Of a stretch of DNA of 37,205 nt, positions 14,510 to 24,692 are shown one piece after another. The stretch is from contig CALGGH010000258.1 of the NCBI GenBank assembly GCA_937916415.1, forward strand, positions 1 through 37,205, written 5' to 3'. The notes under the pieces are model-generated. The model searched no databases. It saw only the letters and a program-made list of their open reading frames with translations, and was not told the origin of the DNA. The stretch is from an uncultured Lachnospiraceae bacterium. GTDB taxonomy: Bacteria > Bacillota > Clostridia > Lachnospirales > Lachnospiraceae. How positions within the stretch are numbered: position 1 is the stretch's first letter; each line of letters opens with the position of its first letter. Made by a program: the position numbers and the translations under genes.

Positions 14510-17500
14510 ATGAAGAAGGCAAGATTTTGGGCTCTTTTATTAACCGGAATTCTCGTTTTCTCAACCCTCAGCAATGATTATATCGTAGCCAGCGCGGCAG
14601 AGGTTGAATCTGAAGAACCCGCCCCCGAGCTGATCGAAGGAGAGGCAGAGGGCTACATGCTGTCCATGGTGGACGATGGAGCTGAATCTGAAGGAACGGA
14701 ATCCGAATCAGAAGAGCCTGCAGAAGAAACTTACGAAGAGCAAGCCGAAGAGTACGTTGAAGAGTACGTCGAGCCTGTGGAAGAACCTCAGGGGGAAACT
14801 CCGGCGGAAGAGCAGCAGGAGACTCCGGCAGAGGAAGTACAGGAAGGTCAGGAGGAGCTTGTTGATGGAACCCTGACTGAAGAGGAACTGACGGAAGACG
14901 AGCTTGAGATCGAACTCGAGGATGCCGACAAAAAGGACCTCGAGGACGAGAAGTTGTCCGAAGAGAAAAAAGAGGGAGAGGATGAATTCCCTGCGATCGA
15001 CTTCGGAACCGTTTCGGCATGCGGCATGAGCGTTACCATCAGCGCTCCTAAAGGAGCTTTTCCCGAGGGAACGGAGGTTAGCGTCAAGCCCGTTGCGTCT
15101 TCCGGTTATCGTGACGACATAGAATCCCAGCTGGCTGAGGACGAGACCATCGTCAAGATCGTGGCAGTAGACATCACCTTTACGTGTGACGGCGGGGAAG
15201 TACAGCCCAAGGAGCCGATCAGCGTGAAGTTCGGCAGCATCAGCGATTCCGGAGATGCTTCCTATGTATTCCATGATGACGAGGGGTTCCTCGACATGGT
15301 GCACAGTGCGGACGGCACGGGCGACGCATCCGTGTCCGCATCATCTTTTTCACCCTGGGTGTTCGTGGTTACTGAGCAGGGAGCAGACGTTGAGAGACCT
15401 GAGGACGAGGCTGAGGACACTTCACTTGGCAGCGTGATCAGAGACGGGGACGGCTATACCGTAAAGTACACCGTCGGCCCTAACGTATGCAGCGTTACGG
15501 GAGGAAGCGTGCACAGGTATCCCGAGACCGGCGATCCCGTCATCAGCAAGAAGTATGAGATAGCCGTTGGCAGCTACGTCGTAGAGGTCAGCCCGGCGTT
15601 TACGTCCAGGATGTCAGAGTACTCAGGATATACGGTAGAGTGGGACACCTATGAGTGGACGTCCAAAAACGAAGTGCATATAAACGGCAGCCTGGTTGGC
15701 CCCGTTACCATTCAGTACGTTGACGGCAACAACGGTGACAAGGTCATAGAAGAGGAGACCATTGCCGACGTCAGGTTCAACTATGGAAACGGTGATAAGT
15801 ATACCGCTACTGCCAAGGAGATCGAGGGTTATGCCCTGACCGGCAACAGCAGCGTGACCATCAGCCCCAATAAGGATGCATCCAGGAACATAATCAAGTT
15901 CAAGTACTCCAGGAATGAGGAGCTCACCTATACCGTGCTCTGGATCGACAAGGATACCGGTACGGTGTTCAAGAGTGAGGTCAGGAACGGCGGCAGAAGG
16001 GTTGGAGCTACCGTCAGCGTATCCGAGGATGAGAGAAAGGGTTCAGGAACCCCTGCAGGTTACGTATATCTCGACGCGGATCCCTGGCTTACCAATCTGA
16101 CCCTTAGCGAGACCCCCGAGGAGAACATCATCAAGATGTTCTATAAAAAGACCACCGGCTACTCAGTTCATTATTATTATCAGAACGGGTCCGGAGATTA
16201 CGTGGAGAACGAGTCCGAGGGATCTACCGTAGAGAACTATAAGAGCGGTGAATCCATTTCCGTCAAGGCATCTGACAAAAAGACGGTCGACGGAGTTGTC
16301 TATACGCTGAACAAGACCAGGAGCAAGCTCACGATCGACGAGGCCGGACTTGACGCAGCGGACAATAAACTGGAAGTATATTATGACCGCAATGACGTTA
16401 AGTACAGGGTCATCACTTATTATGAAAAGAAGTCACGTGACGGATTCAGCTCCAAGAGTGAGGATTTCAGTGACGGCAAGCAGGGCGTGGATCTGACCTA
16501 TGATTTCCCTGACACCATCGAGGTAAACGGAATATCCTATAAGTTGGTTGAAAGCGAAGATAGCGTGAACAGCATACCTGCGGCTGAGGTCAAGGTTAGT
16601 AACGACGCCGGTGACAACAAACTCAAGGCATACTATGAGAGAACGCAGAACGAAGTATGGTTCTCCATCCTGTATCCCGGCGAGGGCAAGGTGGATTATC
16701 GTGCACAGGCCGCCAATAGGTTCTATCCCACCAAGATTTATGGACAGGGCCATTGGAAGGGCACGGCGAATTATCTGCCTGATGACACCTGGTACGTATA
16801 TGACTGGGATAACGGCATCAACTGGGGTGATTACAACATACAGATGTCGGGCACGGCTCAGGCAGAACTCAATGCATACCTGGCCGAGACCTATCCGGGA
16901 CAGAATGTTCACATAGTATGGTACAACTACAAAAATGATGAGCAGAAATGGGGAGGCGCTTGGTACGTAAACGGATACGTGGTTTCCGACGGGGAAGAAG
17001 AAATGGTTCTGGCCTCTTATGACGCAAACTACGCAGGCGGCGCAACCTATGCCGATAATGAGTTTAAGAAGGGGATCAAGTACAAGATTCTCGGTCAGGA
17101 TGGAGACGGAGCTTATGGTCTGACGACCCGTGAAAAATATAACTTCCTCGGATGGTCCGAAGACAAGAATGCTAAGGAAGCCACCTATCAGCCCGGCGAG
17201 ACCGTAGACATGGACAAGGCATACGTATTCTACGCCGTATGGAAGGAGCTGCCGGCAGACGAGCCTGTTGAGGAGGAGCCGACTGAGACTGAACCTACTG
17301 AACCGACTGAACCGGTTAAGCCGACAGAGCCTGTTGTTGAAGATCCTTCGGGCACGCTGATCATAACCGCCAATACCAATTCCAAGACCTACGACGGCAA
17401 GGCATTGAGCGATGCAGGTTACAGGGTTGAAGGCACGAACGTGGATGACCTGGTAGTAACGGCTGCCGTAACAGGTACCATTACTGACGCGGGTACGACC

Positions 17501-18850
17501 GCTAATAAGGTTGGCGCAGTGACCGTCAAGGCAGGCGGAAAGGACGTTACTAAGAACTTCACCATCACCAAGGTGGATGGTTCACTTACGGTGCTTCCCA
17601 TAGAATTGGTGGTCACCACGGGATCTTCACAAAAGATATATGACGGGACGCCGCTTACCAACAGTTCCACAAACATAGAATACAGAACGGGAGCTCCCGT
17701 ATCAGGTGAAACCATCACGGTTACGGCTACCGGTTCCAGAACCGAGATAGGCGGAGCGACCAATGGCGCATCGATCAACTGGGGCGCGGCCAGGGAATCC
17801 AACTATACGGTTATCAGGGAACTCGGAATGCTGACCGTCAATAAGCCTGGCGTAGCCATCGTGGTATCAGTCATCGGCGGAACGCACGTATACGACGGCA
17901 CTGCTCATGGTGCCACCGTGGCAGTTAGCGGAGCAGCATCCGCCTCCGGAGAGGTTGCAAACCTTGGAGCAGCCGGACTTCCCGCAGGATATGCCGTTGC
18001 GGCAGCGGAATCAGATACGACGCGTACGGACGTAGGCAAGACCAGGGCCGTGGTCAGCAAGCTCAGCATCATAGATACTGCGACCGGAGCCGACGTGACT
18101 AAGTCACTGTCGATCACGTACGATTACAGTCAGGCAGACATAGTGGTAGCGCCTGCAGTCATAACCATAGAGACCGAGAGCGCATCCAAGACCTATAACG
18201 GGCAGCCTTTGACGGCCGGAGTTAGCGTCAGCGGACTTGCAGCCAAGGATCAGGCACTCGTGACGGTTGCAGCTACGGGATCACAGACCGCAGTCGGATC
18301 CAGCTCCAACACTTACTCGATCGAATGGGGCAGCGCACTGTCGGATAACTATATAGTAGTTGAGAAGCTGGGTACCCTGACCGTTAAGGCAGCAGCTGCG
18401 CCCGGTAGCGAGGACACTACCGGCGGAGAGCCCACTACCGGTGGAGAATCCACTCCCGATGCAGGAGAGCCTGCGGCCGTGACGCCTGCCGGTGACACCC
18501 CGACCACGACTGCTATCGCTACCGTGACCATGTCACCTGACATGACCACTCCTCCGAGCATATTGGACGCTACCCCGATAACCAATGACACCACGGACAT
18601 ACCTGATGAGGCAGTTCCGCTGGCCAATCCTGCTGACGTGCTTGGCGCATCCAGGGGCATAGAGGCAGACGCTTCCTCCGTACTTGGAGCCAGGGTTGCC
18701 GCAGCCAACGCAGGAGTGCTCGGCGCAAGGCGTGACGCACAGACCTCCGATTCCAGCAACATGGCCATGTACCTGATCCTGATGGGCATCGCCACCGGAG
18801 TCGGCGGAGCATACGTCAGCAGCCGCAAGAGACATGAGCATGAGGCGTAA
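14510..18850 (+). CDS. Giant cell-surface protein with MucBP-like and MBG repeats, 1446 aa
   Basis: A signal peptide (MKKARFWALLLTGILVFSTL, ending near SAAEVE) is followed by a Glu-rich spacer to about residue 158. Next come a beta domain at about 160-300 (FGTVSACGMSVTISAPKGAF), several MucBP-like repeats at about 400-720 (VTIQYVDGNNGDKVIEEETI, SVHYYYQNGSGDYVE), an InlB-like GWSEDKN segment near 885, and a Pro/Glu/Thr linker. MBG/YDG-type repeats (SKTYDGKALS, QKIYDGTPL, SKTYNGQPL) span about 955-1300. The C-terminus has three VLGA(S/R) motifs, TSDSSN, one membrane segment and a basic tail RKRHEHEA, like a sorting signal without LPXTG. Such proteins bind mucin, glycans or other cells. AGGAGG precedes this ATG; an in-frame ATG at 14477 was rejected. 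Confidence 0.88.
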   Translation: MKKARFWALLLTGILVFSTLSNDYIVASAAEVESEEPAPELIEGEAEGYMLSMVDDGAESEGTESESEEPAEETYEEQAEEYVEEYVEPVEEPQGETPAEEQQETPAEEVQEGQEELVDGTLTEEELTEDELEIELEDADKKDLEDEKLSEEKKEGEDEFPAIDFGTVSACGMSVTISAPKGAFPEGTEVSVKPVASSGYRDDIESQLAEDETIVKIVAVDITFTCDGGEVQPKEPISVKFGSISDSGDASYVFHDDEGFLDMVHSADGTGDASVSASSFSPWVFVVTEQGADVERPEDEAEDTSLGSVIRDGDGYTVKYTVGPNVCSVTGGSVHRYPETGDPVISKKYEIAVGSYVVEVSPAFTSRMSEYSGYTVEWDTYEWTSKNEVHINGSLVGPVTIQYVDGNNGDKVIEEETIADVRFNYGNGDKYTATAKEIEGYALTGNSSVTISPNKDASRNIIKFKYSRNEELTYTVLWIDKDTGTVFKSEVRNGGRRVGATVSVSEDERKGSGTPAGYVYLDADPWLTNLTLSETPEENIIKMFYKKTTGYSVHYYYQNGSGDYVENESEGSTVENYKSGESISVKASDKKTVDGVVYTLNKTRSKLTIDEAGLDAADNKLEVYYDRNDVKYRVITYYEKKSRDGFSSKSEDFSDGKQGVDLTYDFPDTIEVNGISYKLVESEDSVNSIPAAEVKVSNDAGDNKLKAYYERTQNEVWFSILYPGEGKVDYRAQAANRFYPTKIYGQGHWKGTANYLPDDTWYVYDWDNGINWGDYNIQMSGTAQAELNAYLAETYPGQNVHIVWYNYKNDEQKWGGAWYVNGYVVSDGEEEMVLASYDANYAGGATYADNEFKKGIKYKILGQDGDGAYGLTTREKYNFLGWSEDKNAKEATYQPGETVDMDKAYVFYAVWKELPADEPVEEEPTETEPTEPTEPVKPTEPVVEDPSGTLIITANTNSKTYDGKALSDAGYRVEGTNVDDLVVTAAVTGTITDAGTTANKVGAVTVKAGGKDVTKNFTITKVDGSLTVLPIELVVTTGSSQKIYDGTPLTNSSTNIEYRTGAPVSGETITVTATGSRTEIGGATNGASINWGAARESNYTVIRELGMLTVNKPGVAIVVSVIGGTHVYDGTAHGATVAVSGAASASGEVANLGAAGLPAGYAVAAAESDTTRTDVGKTRAVVSKLSIIDTATGADVTKSLSITYDYSQADIVVAPAVITIETESASKTYNGQPLTAGVSVSGLAAKDQALVTVAATGSQTAVGSSSNTYSIEWGSALSDNYIVVEKLGTLTVKAAAAPGSEDTTGGEPTTGGESTPDAGEPAAVTPAGDTPTTTAIATVTMSPDMTTPPSILDATPITNDTTDIPDEAVPLANPADVLGASRGIEADASSVLGARVAAANAGVLGARRDAQTSDSSNMAMYLILMGIATGVGGAYVSSRKRHEHEA

Positions 18851-19001
18851 GGTAAATCCACGTGGATTTGGATTTCATAGTAAACGACAAAGTTCTTTTT
18901 ACTTTGGCGTTTACTGCACGGGATTTTGGCCGCTTTAGCGGCATATTTCCTCACAAGATCCGTGCGCATACGCCGGAGGCATTATAGTTAAATGAATTTC
19001 G

Positions 19002-19033
19002 TGAGAGGATCATCAAGGATCCTCTCATTTTTT
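19002..19033 (+). terminator. Rho-independent terminator after the 1446-aa surface protein gene
   Basis: TGAGAGGATC (19002-19011) pairs perfectly with GATCCTCTCA (19018-19027) around ATCAAG and is followed by six T. It lies about 150 bases after the stop codon. Confidence 0.88.
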
Positions 19034-19040
19034 ACGTTCG

Positions 19041-19049
19041 TGGTATAAT
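19041..19049 (+). promoter_or_regulatory. Candidate extended -10 promoter of the CAP-domain gene
   Basis: TGGTATAAT combines the extended TG element with a consensus TATAAT (19044-19049), just after the upstream terminator. No good -35 is at the right distance. If correct, the leader of about 130 bases includes the whole repeat at 19074-19163. Confidence 0.4.
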
Positions 19050-19073
19050 GTTCATTAGTTACTCGGGGAATTC

Positions 19074-19163
19074 TGACCCTCGGGGACGGAGTCAATGGGT
19101 CATTTTGATCATGGGGACGGTTCTTTTGATCAAAGTTGATCAAAAGAACCGTCCCCATGATCA
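19074..19163. repeat. Dispersed repeat, composite copy with 28-bp perfect palindrome
   Basis: A head unit TGACCCTCGGGGACGGAGTC (19074 onward, closing with GGGTCA) is followed by arms 19106-19133 and 19136-19163. These arms are perfect inverted copies containing GGGGACGGTTCTTTTGATCA around AG. The same head plus body recurs at 24693. It lies in the leader of the CAP-domain gene. Confidence 0.9.
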
Positions 19164-19188
19164 GATAGTACAGGTGTGAGGTGCTGAA

Positions 19189-22100
19189 ATGAGAAAAAAA
19201 TGTAAAATGCTAATGTCATGGCTGCTGGCGGTAATCCTGATCGTGACGTCGATGGGAATGCCGGTGCATGCTGAGGAGACGGAGTCATCAGCGGAGATTG
19301 CATACCCGGACAGCGAGGCCGGAGATTACGCGGAGGAAATGGATCCTTACGCGACGTTTCTTTTGGCGGAGCCGGTTGAGGAGATCATGGATGATCACGT
19401 TGATGCGCTCAGGGAGGACGGAGCGGATCCATCTGCCACGGATTCCGATACTCCGCTTGAGACGGTCTTCCTTAGCGAATCAGGAGTAAAGAGCATTCAC
19501 AAGCCAACCATGAAGGAGCTGGCGGCGGCCTATGAGAACATTGGAACGATTCCCCAGCTATATGAGACTGAGCCGTCCCTTTCGACGCCCGGCTATCATA
19601 TTGGCACGCTTACCGATGACGCGGCGGAATATGTCAAAAAATACATAAACTATTACAGGCTCATGGCAGGAGTTCAGCCCATATCCCTGGATTCATCACT
19701 TAATGAGAGCGCGGCCTGGGGCGCCCTGACCCTTGCCATCGGCAATCAGTTTTCTCATACTCCCTCTCAGCCATCTGGCATGAGCGACGAAGATTACCAA
19801 AAGGGGTACTATGCCACCAGCCACAGCAATCTTTCGCGTAGTGGAGGATATGACGCGCAAGGTGCAATGAAGGTGGCGGTCACCGGTCAGATGGAGGATA
19901 AGGACAGTTCTAATATTGACAGGGTAGGGCACCGCCGATGGCTGTTGGATCCTTTTACCCAGACCATGGGAGCGGGCACTGCAAACAGAGCCTTCTCTTA
20001 TTATACGGCGATTCGCGTCATGGGTGAAGGGGTACGGTCGTCAGACATAACTGATTTGGATTACGTGGCATGGCCGGCCTCCGGCAACAATCTGTCGGAC
20101 TCTTTTCCGGTGAACACGCCATGGTCAATCAGCCTGAATGCCGGAGGCTGGACTTCCACTACCTTCAAGACACCTGATCGTTCCAAGCTTAGGATCACTC
20201 TCAAGGACCTTCAGACGGGCAGGACATGGGATTTTGATAACGATACGGGCACGGAATACTCTGTAACTTCCAATTATTATACGCTTGACGATGGTGGGTA
20301 TGGCGGTCTCTACTATTGCCTGATATTTCGTCCGGCATATCAGGGCATCAGCAAGTTTGACGGTGATTATGAAGTCAGAGTTGAAGGCCTCGAGACCGTG
20401 GAAGGTAACCCCGCGGTGATAGACTACGTGGTCACGTTTGCTGACGTAGAAATGGCCAGGACGATGGCGGACGTGACGCATAGGGTCAGTTCGGCATCAG
20501 AAGTACGCAGTGATCATCCATATGCTAACGGATCCGACGTCGCCTGGATATACAGGATGGAGGACGCTGAATCCCTGGACGTAAAGTTTAACGCCGAAAC
20601 CAAGCTGGCAAGCGGTGATTATCTGTACGTGTATGATGCAGAAAGCAAGGAAGTCGGTAAATACTCCGGAGATGAGCTGGCCGGCAGGACGGTCAACGTG
20701 CCCGGAAGCGTCGTGCGCATTCGCCTGGTCGCAGAAGGATCCGGCGGTGCATACGGCTTTGGAGTGGATGACATAGCCAGACACGTGCCGATGACCGGGA
20801 TAAACCTGGACAAGGAGACGGTCGAGCTTTTGCAGGATGATGAGGCACTGCTTCAGGTCAGCTATGAGCCCGAAAACACTACGGATGATCGAGCCGTTAC
20901 CTGGAGCAGCAATAACATGTCAGTAGTCACCGTGGAAAACGGCTTGGTCAAGGCGGTCGGCAAGGGCAACGCCGTCATTACGGCCACGGTAGGCAAATTC
21001 ACCAGGAAGTGTACGGTCAAGGTACTTCCTTCCGTACAGGGCCTGACCCTTGAGCAGAATTCGGCGAGGCTGTATGTGGGTCAGATAATGGATCTGATTT
21101 TTACATACGATCCTGAGGATGCGCTGGCGCATGAGGCATCGGCCGTGAGCACAGCTTCTTCCGTGGCATCCGTTCAGTTAGATGAAGGTAAACGGGCGGT
21201 CACGGTGACCGCGGCAGCGGCAGGTGAGACAACCGTTATGCTCAAGGCAGACAAATACGTCGCGAACTGTGCCATTACGGTGAAGGATTCCCTGACGCTC
21301 AATTATGAGGATGAAGCCGGAACAACCCGGGAGATCAAGGTACGCTATGGTGTGCCGTTGTCCGCACTCTCAGGCATTGAGCCCGAGTGGGAGGGACATG
21401 TTTTCGCAGGCTGGTATACCGCACGCAAGGGACGCGGCGAAAAAGTCACTGCTGACACCGTGCTGGGCAGTCAGCAGGAGCTTTATGCATATTGGAAAAA
21501 GGGAGCGACAGCCGAACCGCTGACGGCCGAGCTCGTGGAGCAGCCCTGTTTTACCGGGACTAAGCTGACTCCTATATTAAACGTATACAGCGGCAGCACA
21601 TTGCTCAGGCGCGGCACGGATTATTCTTTGTCATATAAAAATAACGTAAATGCATACATTTTTGCTGAAGGACAGGAGGGATTTGACAGTACGGTGGCCC
21701 CCACGGTGACAGTGAAGGGCAAGGGTACTTACGCCGGAAAGGTTCAGCTGTATTTCACGATACTGCCCAGGCCGCTCACGGATGGCGGCATATCGGTCGA
21801 TGACCAGTGGATTGCATATACGGGCAATGAACTAAAGGTTTCGCCGGTGGTTACCTATTGCAAGCAAAAGCTTGTCGAGGGCAGGGATTATGAGCTGGCA
21901 TATCCTGACGTTACGACCATGCCCGACTCATACCGTCAGGCGGGAGCTCATCAGGTGACCCTCCGCGGATGCGGCAATTATTCAGACGGCAGGAGCATCG
22001 TTCTCCATGTATATGATGCGGGGGAAAAGGGGCTGATCAATTTAGGCGCGGCCAAGATAAAAGTGCCCAAGTCAAAGGATTATACGGGTACAAACATAAC

Positions 22101-23412
22101 GCTGAGCCCCGATGAGCTGACCGTAACGGCCAAAGTGAACGGAAAGCAGGTTGTCCTAACCGATGAACAGTACGTCGTTAGTTACGTGAACAATCAAGAT
22201 GCCGGCACCGCTACGGTCGTAATAAGCGGCGTGGATAAGATCAGCTATGGAAGCAAAAAGGCATTTTACAAAATAAACGGTACTGACATCAGGAAGGCTA
22301 CTGTGGATGACATCGGGGACGTGATGTATGACGGCACTCCCAAAACGCCGGAGCCTGTTATCACCATAAATGGGAACAGACTGAATTCAGGCAGTGACTA
22401 TGCGGTTTCATATGACAGAAACACATTTGCCGGCAAGGCCACGATGGTCATCCAGGGTCGGGGCAGATACGTAGGAGTGATCAAAAGGACGTTTAAGATA
22501 ATTTCCGTGAACTTTGAGATGTCCCTTGACCTGGATTACGAGATTGATGGCATGACGGTGGGCACCAAGGAAAAAATGGACGAAACAATCATAGAGACGC
22601 CTTATGAAAAAGGCGGAACCAAGCCATCGGTCGGCATCAAGTATGGCAATCAGACACTTCGCGAGGGCGTGGATTACGTGGTCAGGTATGCCAACAATTC
22701 TGCAGTCAGCGCTGTGGGCGGTGCAAACGGCAGCAAGGCTCCGCTCATCACGATATTGGGCAAGGGAAGTTTTAGCGGGAAAGTGACGAAAAATTTCGTC
22801 ATACTGCCCAAAAGCCTGGATGAGGTGACCGCATACGTGCCGGACAAGACGCCGGGCACCAGGGCCGGGGCGTGGCTTTCCAAGCCCCTGATCTTCGATT
22901 CCAATGGGGTAATGCTTAAGGAAGGAACTGATTACGTGGTTGGAGATTACAAGCTGATGCGTACCGAAAGTGCACCCGAAATTCTGACCCAAAAGAGCGT
23001 GATCAGCGAGCCGGGCACCATCATGGTGGACATTACCGGCAAAGGAGCATATTCTGCGACGGGCGCAAATGGAACAAACAAGATTACCGTAAGCTATACT
23101 GTCGGGGGAGTGAACTTTACGGGATTGAAAGTGGATTCCATTGCCAAGGATTATCAGGGTAGTCCGGTCACGCTGGAGCAGGAGGACTTCCTTAATGATG
23201 ACGGCAGTTCCAAGGTGAACGTCAGGGTTGGCAAGGTGTACAAGCCCCTGAACTATGGCAAGGACTTCGAAATCGTAGAGGGCACGTACACATCCAATTA
23301 CAAAGCGGGGACGGCCACTGTACGCTTGCGTGGCCTGAACGGCTATTCCGGAGCATACGTCCTCAAGTTTAGGATTGGAAAGAATCCGATATTGGGCCTC
23401 TTGTGGAGATAA
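19189..23412 (+). CDS. Secreted CAP-domain protein with Big-2 and repeat modules, 1407 aa
   Basis: A signal peptide (MRKKCKMLMSWLLAVILIVT, cleavage near VHAEE) leads to a CAP/SCP-PR1 domain at about residues 140-290: VKKYINYYRLMAGVQPI, GNQFSHTPSQP and VGHRRWLLDPFTQTMGAG. A beta-rich domain and a pre-peptidase-like module follow to about 530. Two Big-2 immunoglobulin-like domains span about 533-700 (ITATVGKFTRKCTVKV), an InlB-like repeat lies near 740 (GHVFAGWYTARKGRGE), and long tandem beta repeats with DYSLSYKNNVNA and VTVKGKGTYAGKVQLYFTI patterns run to the end. No anchor is seen at the C-terminus (GKNPILGLLWR), so it is probably released or bound non-covalently. GTGAGGTG precedes the ATG. 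CAP domains have varied roles; none can be assigned here. Confidence 0.88.
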   Translation: MRKKCKMLMSWLLAVILIVTSMGMPVHAEETESSAEIAYPDSEAGDYAEEMDPYATFLLAEPVEEIMDDHVDALREDGADPSATDSDTPLETVFLSESGVKSIHKPTMKELAAAYENIGTIPQLYETEPSLSTPGYHIGTLTDDAAEYVKKYINYYRLMAGVQPISLDSSLNESAAWGALTLAIGNQFSHTPSQPSGMSDEDYQKGYYATSHSNLSRSGGYDAQGAMKVAVTGQMEDKDSSNIDRVGHRRWLLDPFTQTMGAGTANRAFSYYTAIRVMGEGVRSSDITDLDYVAWPASGNNLSDSFPVNTPWSISLNAGGWTSTTFKTPDRSKLRITLKDLQTGRTWDFDNDTGTEYSVTSNYYTLDDGGYGGLYYCLIFRPAYQGISKFDGDYEVRVEGLETVEGNPAVIDYVVTFADVEMARTMADVTHRVSSASEVRSDHPYANGSDVAWIYRMEDAESLDVKFNAETKLASGDYLYVYDAESKEVGKYSGDELAGRTVNVPGSVVRIRLVAEGSGGAYGFGVDDIARHVPMTGINLDKETVELLQDDEALLQVSYEPENTTDDRAVTWSSNNMSVVTVENGLVKAVGKGNAVITATVGKFTRKCTVKVLPSVQGLTLEQNSARLYVGQIMDLIFTYDPEDALAHEASAVSTASSVASVQLDEGKRAVTVTAAAAGETTVMLKADKYVANCAITVKDSLTLNYEDEAGTTREIKVRYGVPLSALSGIEPEWEGHVFAGWYTARKGRGEKVTADTVLGSQQELYAYWKKGATAEPLTAELVEQPCFTGTKLTPILNVYSGSTLLRRGTDYSLSYKNNVNAYIFAEGQEGFDSTVAPTVTVKGKGTYAGKVQLYFTILPRPLTDGGISVDDQWIAYTGNELKVSPVVTYCKQKLVEGRDYELAYPDVTTMPDSYRQAGAHQVTLRGCGNYSDGRSIVLHVYDAGEKGLINLGAAKIKVPKSKDYTGTNITLSPDELTVTAKVNGKQVVLTDEQYVVSYVNNQDAGTATVVISGVDKISYGSKKAFYKINGTDIRKATVDDIGDVMYDGTPKTPEPVITINGNRLNSGSDYAVSYDRNTFAGKATMVIQGRGRYVGVIKRTFKIISVNFEMSLDLDYEIDGMTVGTKEKMDETIIETPYEKGGTKPSVGIKYGNQTLREGVDYVVRYANNSAVSAVGGANGSKAPLITILGKGSFSGKVTKNFVILPKSLDEVTAYVPDKTPGTRAGAWLSKPLIFDSNGVMLKEGTDYVVGDYKLMRTESAPEILTQKSVISEPGTIMVDITGKGAYSATGANGTNKITVSYTVGGVNFTGLKVDSIAKDYQGSPVTLEQEDFLNDDGSSKVNVRVGKVYKPLNYGKDFEIVEGTYTSNYKAGTATVRLRGLNGYSGAYVLKFRIGKNPILGLLWR

Positions 23413-23744
23413 TGACACTCGGGGACGGAGTTAGTGGATCCCCTTGATCCCCCTCGGTGCACTCTCCCGATGCAGGAACTGTCCCCGGAGTACTCTTACA
23501 ATACGCACAAAACATTCGGGAAATATATGTAGTGTTTTGATAATTGCAGAAAGCGGCGTTCCATGATACTCTTTTAGAGGATACTAAAATAATTTGGAAA
23601 ATCAAAAACCATAGTAAGCCAATGGGATGGATAGCAGGTTTGTGATCGTTTGATCAAAAGAACCGTCCCCTTGATCAGAGTTGATCAAAAGAACCGTCCC
23701 CCTGATCACCCCTGATCAAAAGAAGTATTGAAGGAGAGAGCATA
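23413..23744. other. Repeat-rich intergenic stretch before the GH43 gene
   Basis: Immediately after the CAP gene stop lies a diverged head unit (TGACACTCGGGGACGGAG, 23413-23430). Together with AACTGTCCCCGGAG near 23480 it can fold into a terminator-like hairpin without a clean T-run. The middle is AT-rich with no gene. Two direct copies of the GGACGGTTCT repeat lie at 23650-23708, and GAAGGAGAG precedes the GH43 ATG. Confidence 0.65.
23650..23708. repeat. Two tandem half-copies of the GGGGACGGTTCT repeat
   Basis: TTGATCAAAAGAACCGTCCC and its continuation occur at 23650-23677 and again at 23681-23708, in direct rather than inverted orientation. A further partial CTGATCAAAAGAAG follows at 23712. 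They lie in the presumed leader of the GH43 gene. Confidence 0.85.
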
Positions 23745-24692
23745 ATGGATGCCAGTTTTGATTATCTGAAGCCATGGATACTGCAGAGGGCAGATCCCTT
23801 TGTGACCAAATACGGGGATTACTATTACTTTACGGCGTCGGTTCCGGAGTATGACCGCATAGTGCTGCGCAGGTCGGAGACGCTGACGGGCCTGGCCGAT
23901 GCTGAAGAGCGGACGCTGTGGACCTGTCATGAGAGCGGTCCCATGAGCAAGCATATCTGGGCGCCCGAAATGCATTACGTGTTTGGCAGGTATTATATTT
24001 ACTTTGCCGGCGGAGAAAAGGATGACGTCTGGAAAATCCGTCCTTACGTGCTGGAGTGTACCGGGCAGGATCCGTACGAGGATCCGTGGATCGAGCGAGG
24101 ACCGATGCAGTGTGCCGACAACGACGAGTTTTCTTTTAGGGCTTTTTCGCTGGATGCGACGATATTTGAGGACGGCGGGGAGCATTATTACGTCTGGGCC
24201 GAAAAGGTCGGCGTGGGCAAGCAGATCAGCAACCTCTATATCGCCAGGATGGAAACTGCCTGCAAGCTAAAGACCGTGCAGGTTCTGCTCACGACTCCTG
24301 ATTATGACTGGGAGAGAATCGGATTTTGGGTCAACGAGGGTCCCGGCGTGATAAAGCGCGGAGACAACCTGTACCTGACGTATTCGGCCAGCGAAACCGG
24401 AGCGGATTATTGCGTGGGCATGCTGAGTGCAAAGAGCGGTACCGACCTGCTGGATCCCCTGAACTGGAAAAAGGAAAGGCATCCGGTGCTTCAGACCGAT
24501 GCGAAGCTTGGTCTGTATGGTCCGGGACATAATTCCTTCGTAAAGGACGAGGACGGACGTGACATAATGGTCTATCACGCGCGCACCGAATCCAAAATAG
24601 AAGGCGATCCGCTGTATAACCCGAATCGCCATGCATTTTTGATGGTAGTGAACTGGGACGGGAATGATCGTCCGGTATTTAAATATCAATAA
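23745..24692 (+). CDS. Glycoside hydrolase family 43 enzyme, 315 aa
   Basis: This is a single five-bladed beta-propeller catalytic domain without a signal peptide, so it acts in the cytosol on imported oligosaccharides. The expected acidic triad is visible: Asp17 in QRADPFV (base), Asp137 in SLDATIF (pKa modulator) and Glu198 in WVNEGPGV (acid). The typical HIWAPEMHYV segment is present. GH43 enzymes are mostly beta-xylosidases or alpha-L-arabinofuranosidases and arabinanases; beside a GH51 arabinofuranosidase, an arabino- or xylo-oligosaccharide substrate is likely. AAGGAG precedes the ATG. The stop codon is directly followed by a dispersed repeat that separates it from a broken permease gene, so operon structure downstream has been altered. 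Confidence 0.9.
   Translation: MDASFDYLKPWILQRADPFVTKYGDYYYFTASVPEYDRIVLRRSETLTGLADAEERTLWTCHESGPMSKHIWAPEMHYVFGRYYIYFAGGEKDDVWKIRPYVLECTGQDPYEDPWIERGPMQCADNDEFSFRAFSLDATIFEDGGEHYYVWAEKVGVGKQISNLYIARMETACKLKTVQVLLTTPDYDWERIGFWVNEGPGVIKRGDNLYLTYSASETGADYCVGMLSAKSGTDLLDPLNWKKERHPVLQTDAKLGLYGPGHNSFVKDEDGRDIMVYHARTESKIEGDPLYNPNRHAFLMVVNWDGNDRPVFKYQ

Larger units (their letters stand above)
18851..19188. other. Intergenic stretch between the two giant secreted-protein genes
   Basis: It contains a 15-bp imperfect hairpin (18879-18893 with 18901-18915, one mismatch, no T-run), a strong terminator at 19002-19033, an extended -10 promoter candidate at 19041-19049 and a dispersed palindromic repeat at 19074-19163. 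There is no gene. Confidence 0.7.
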
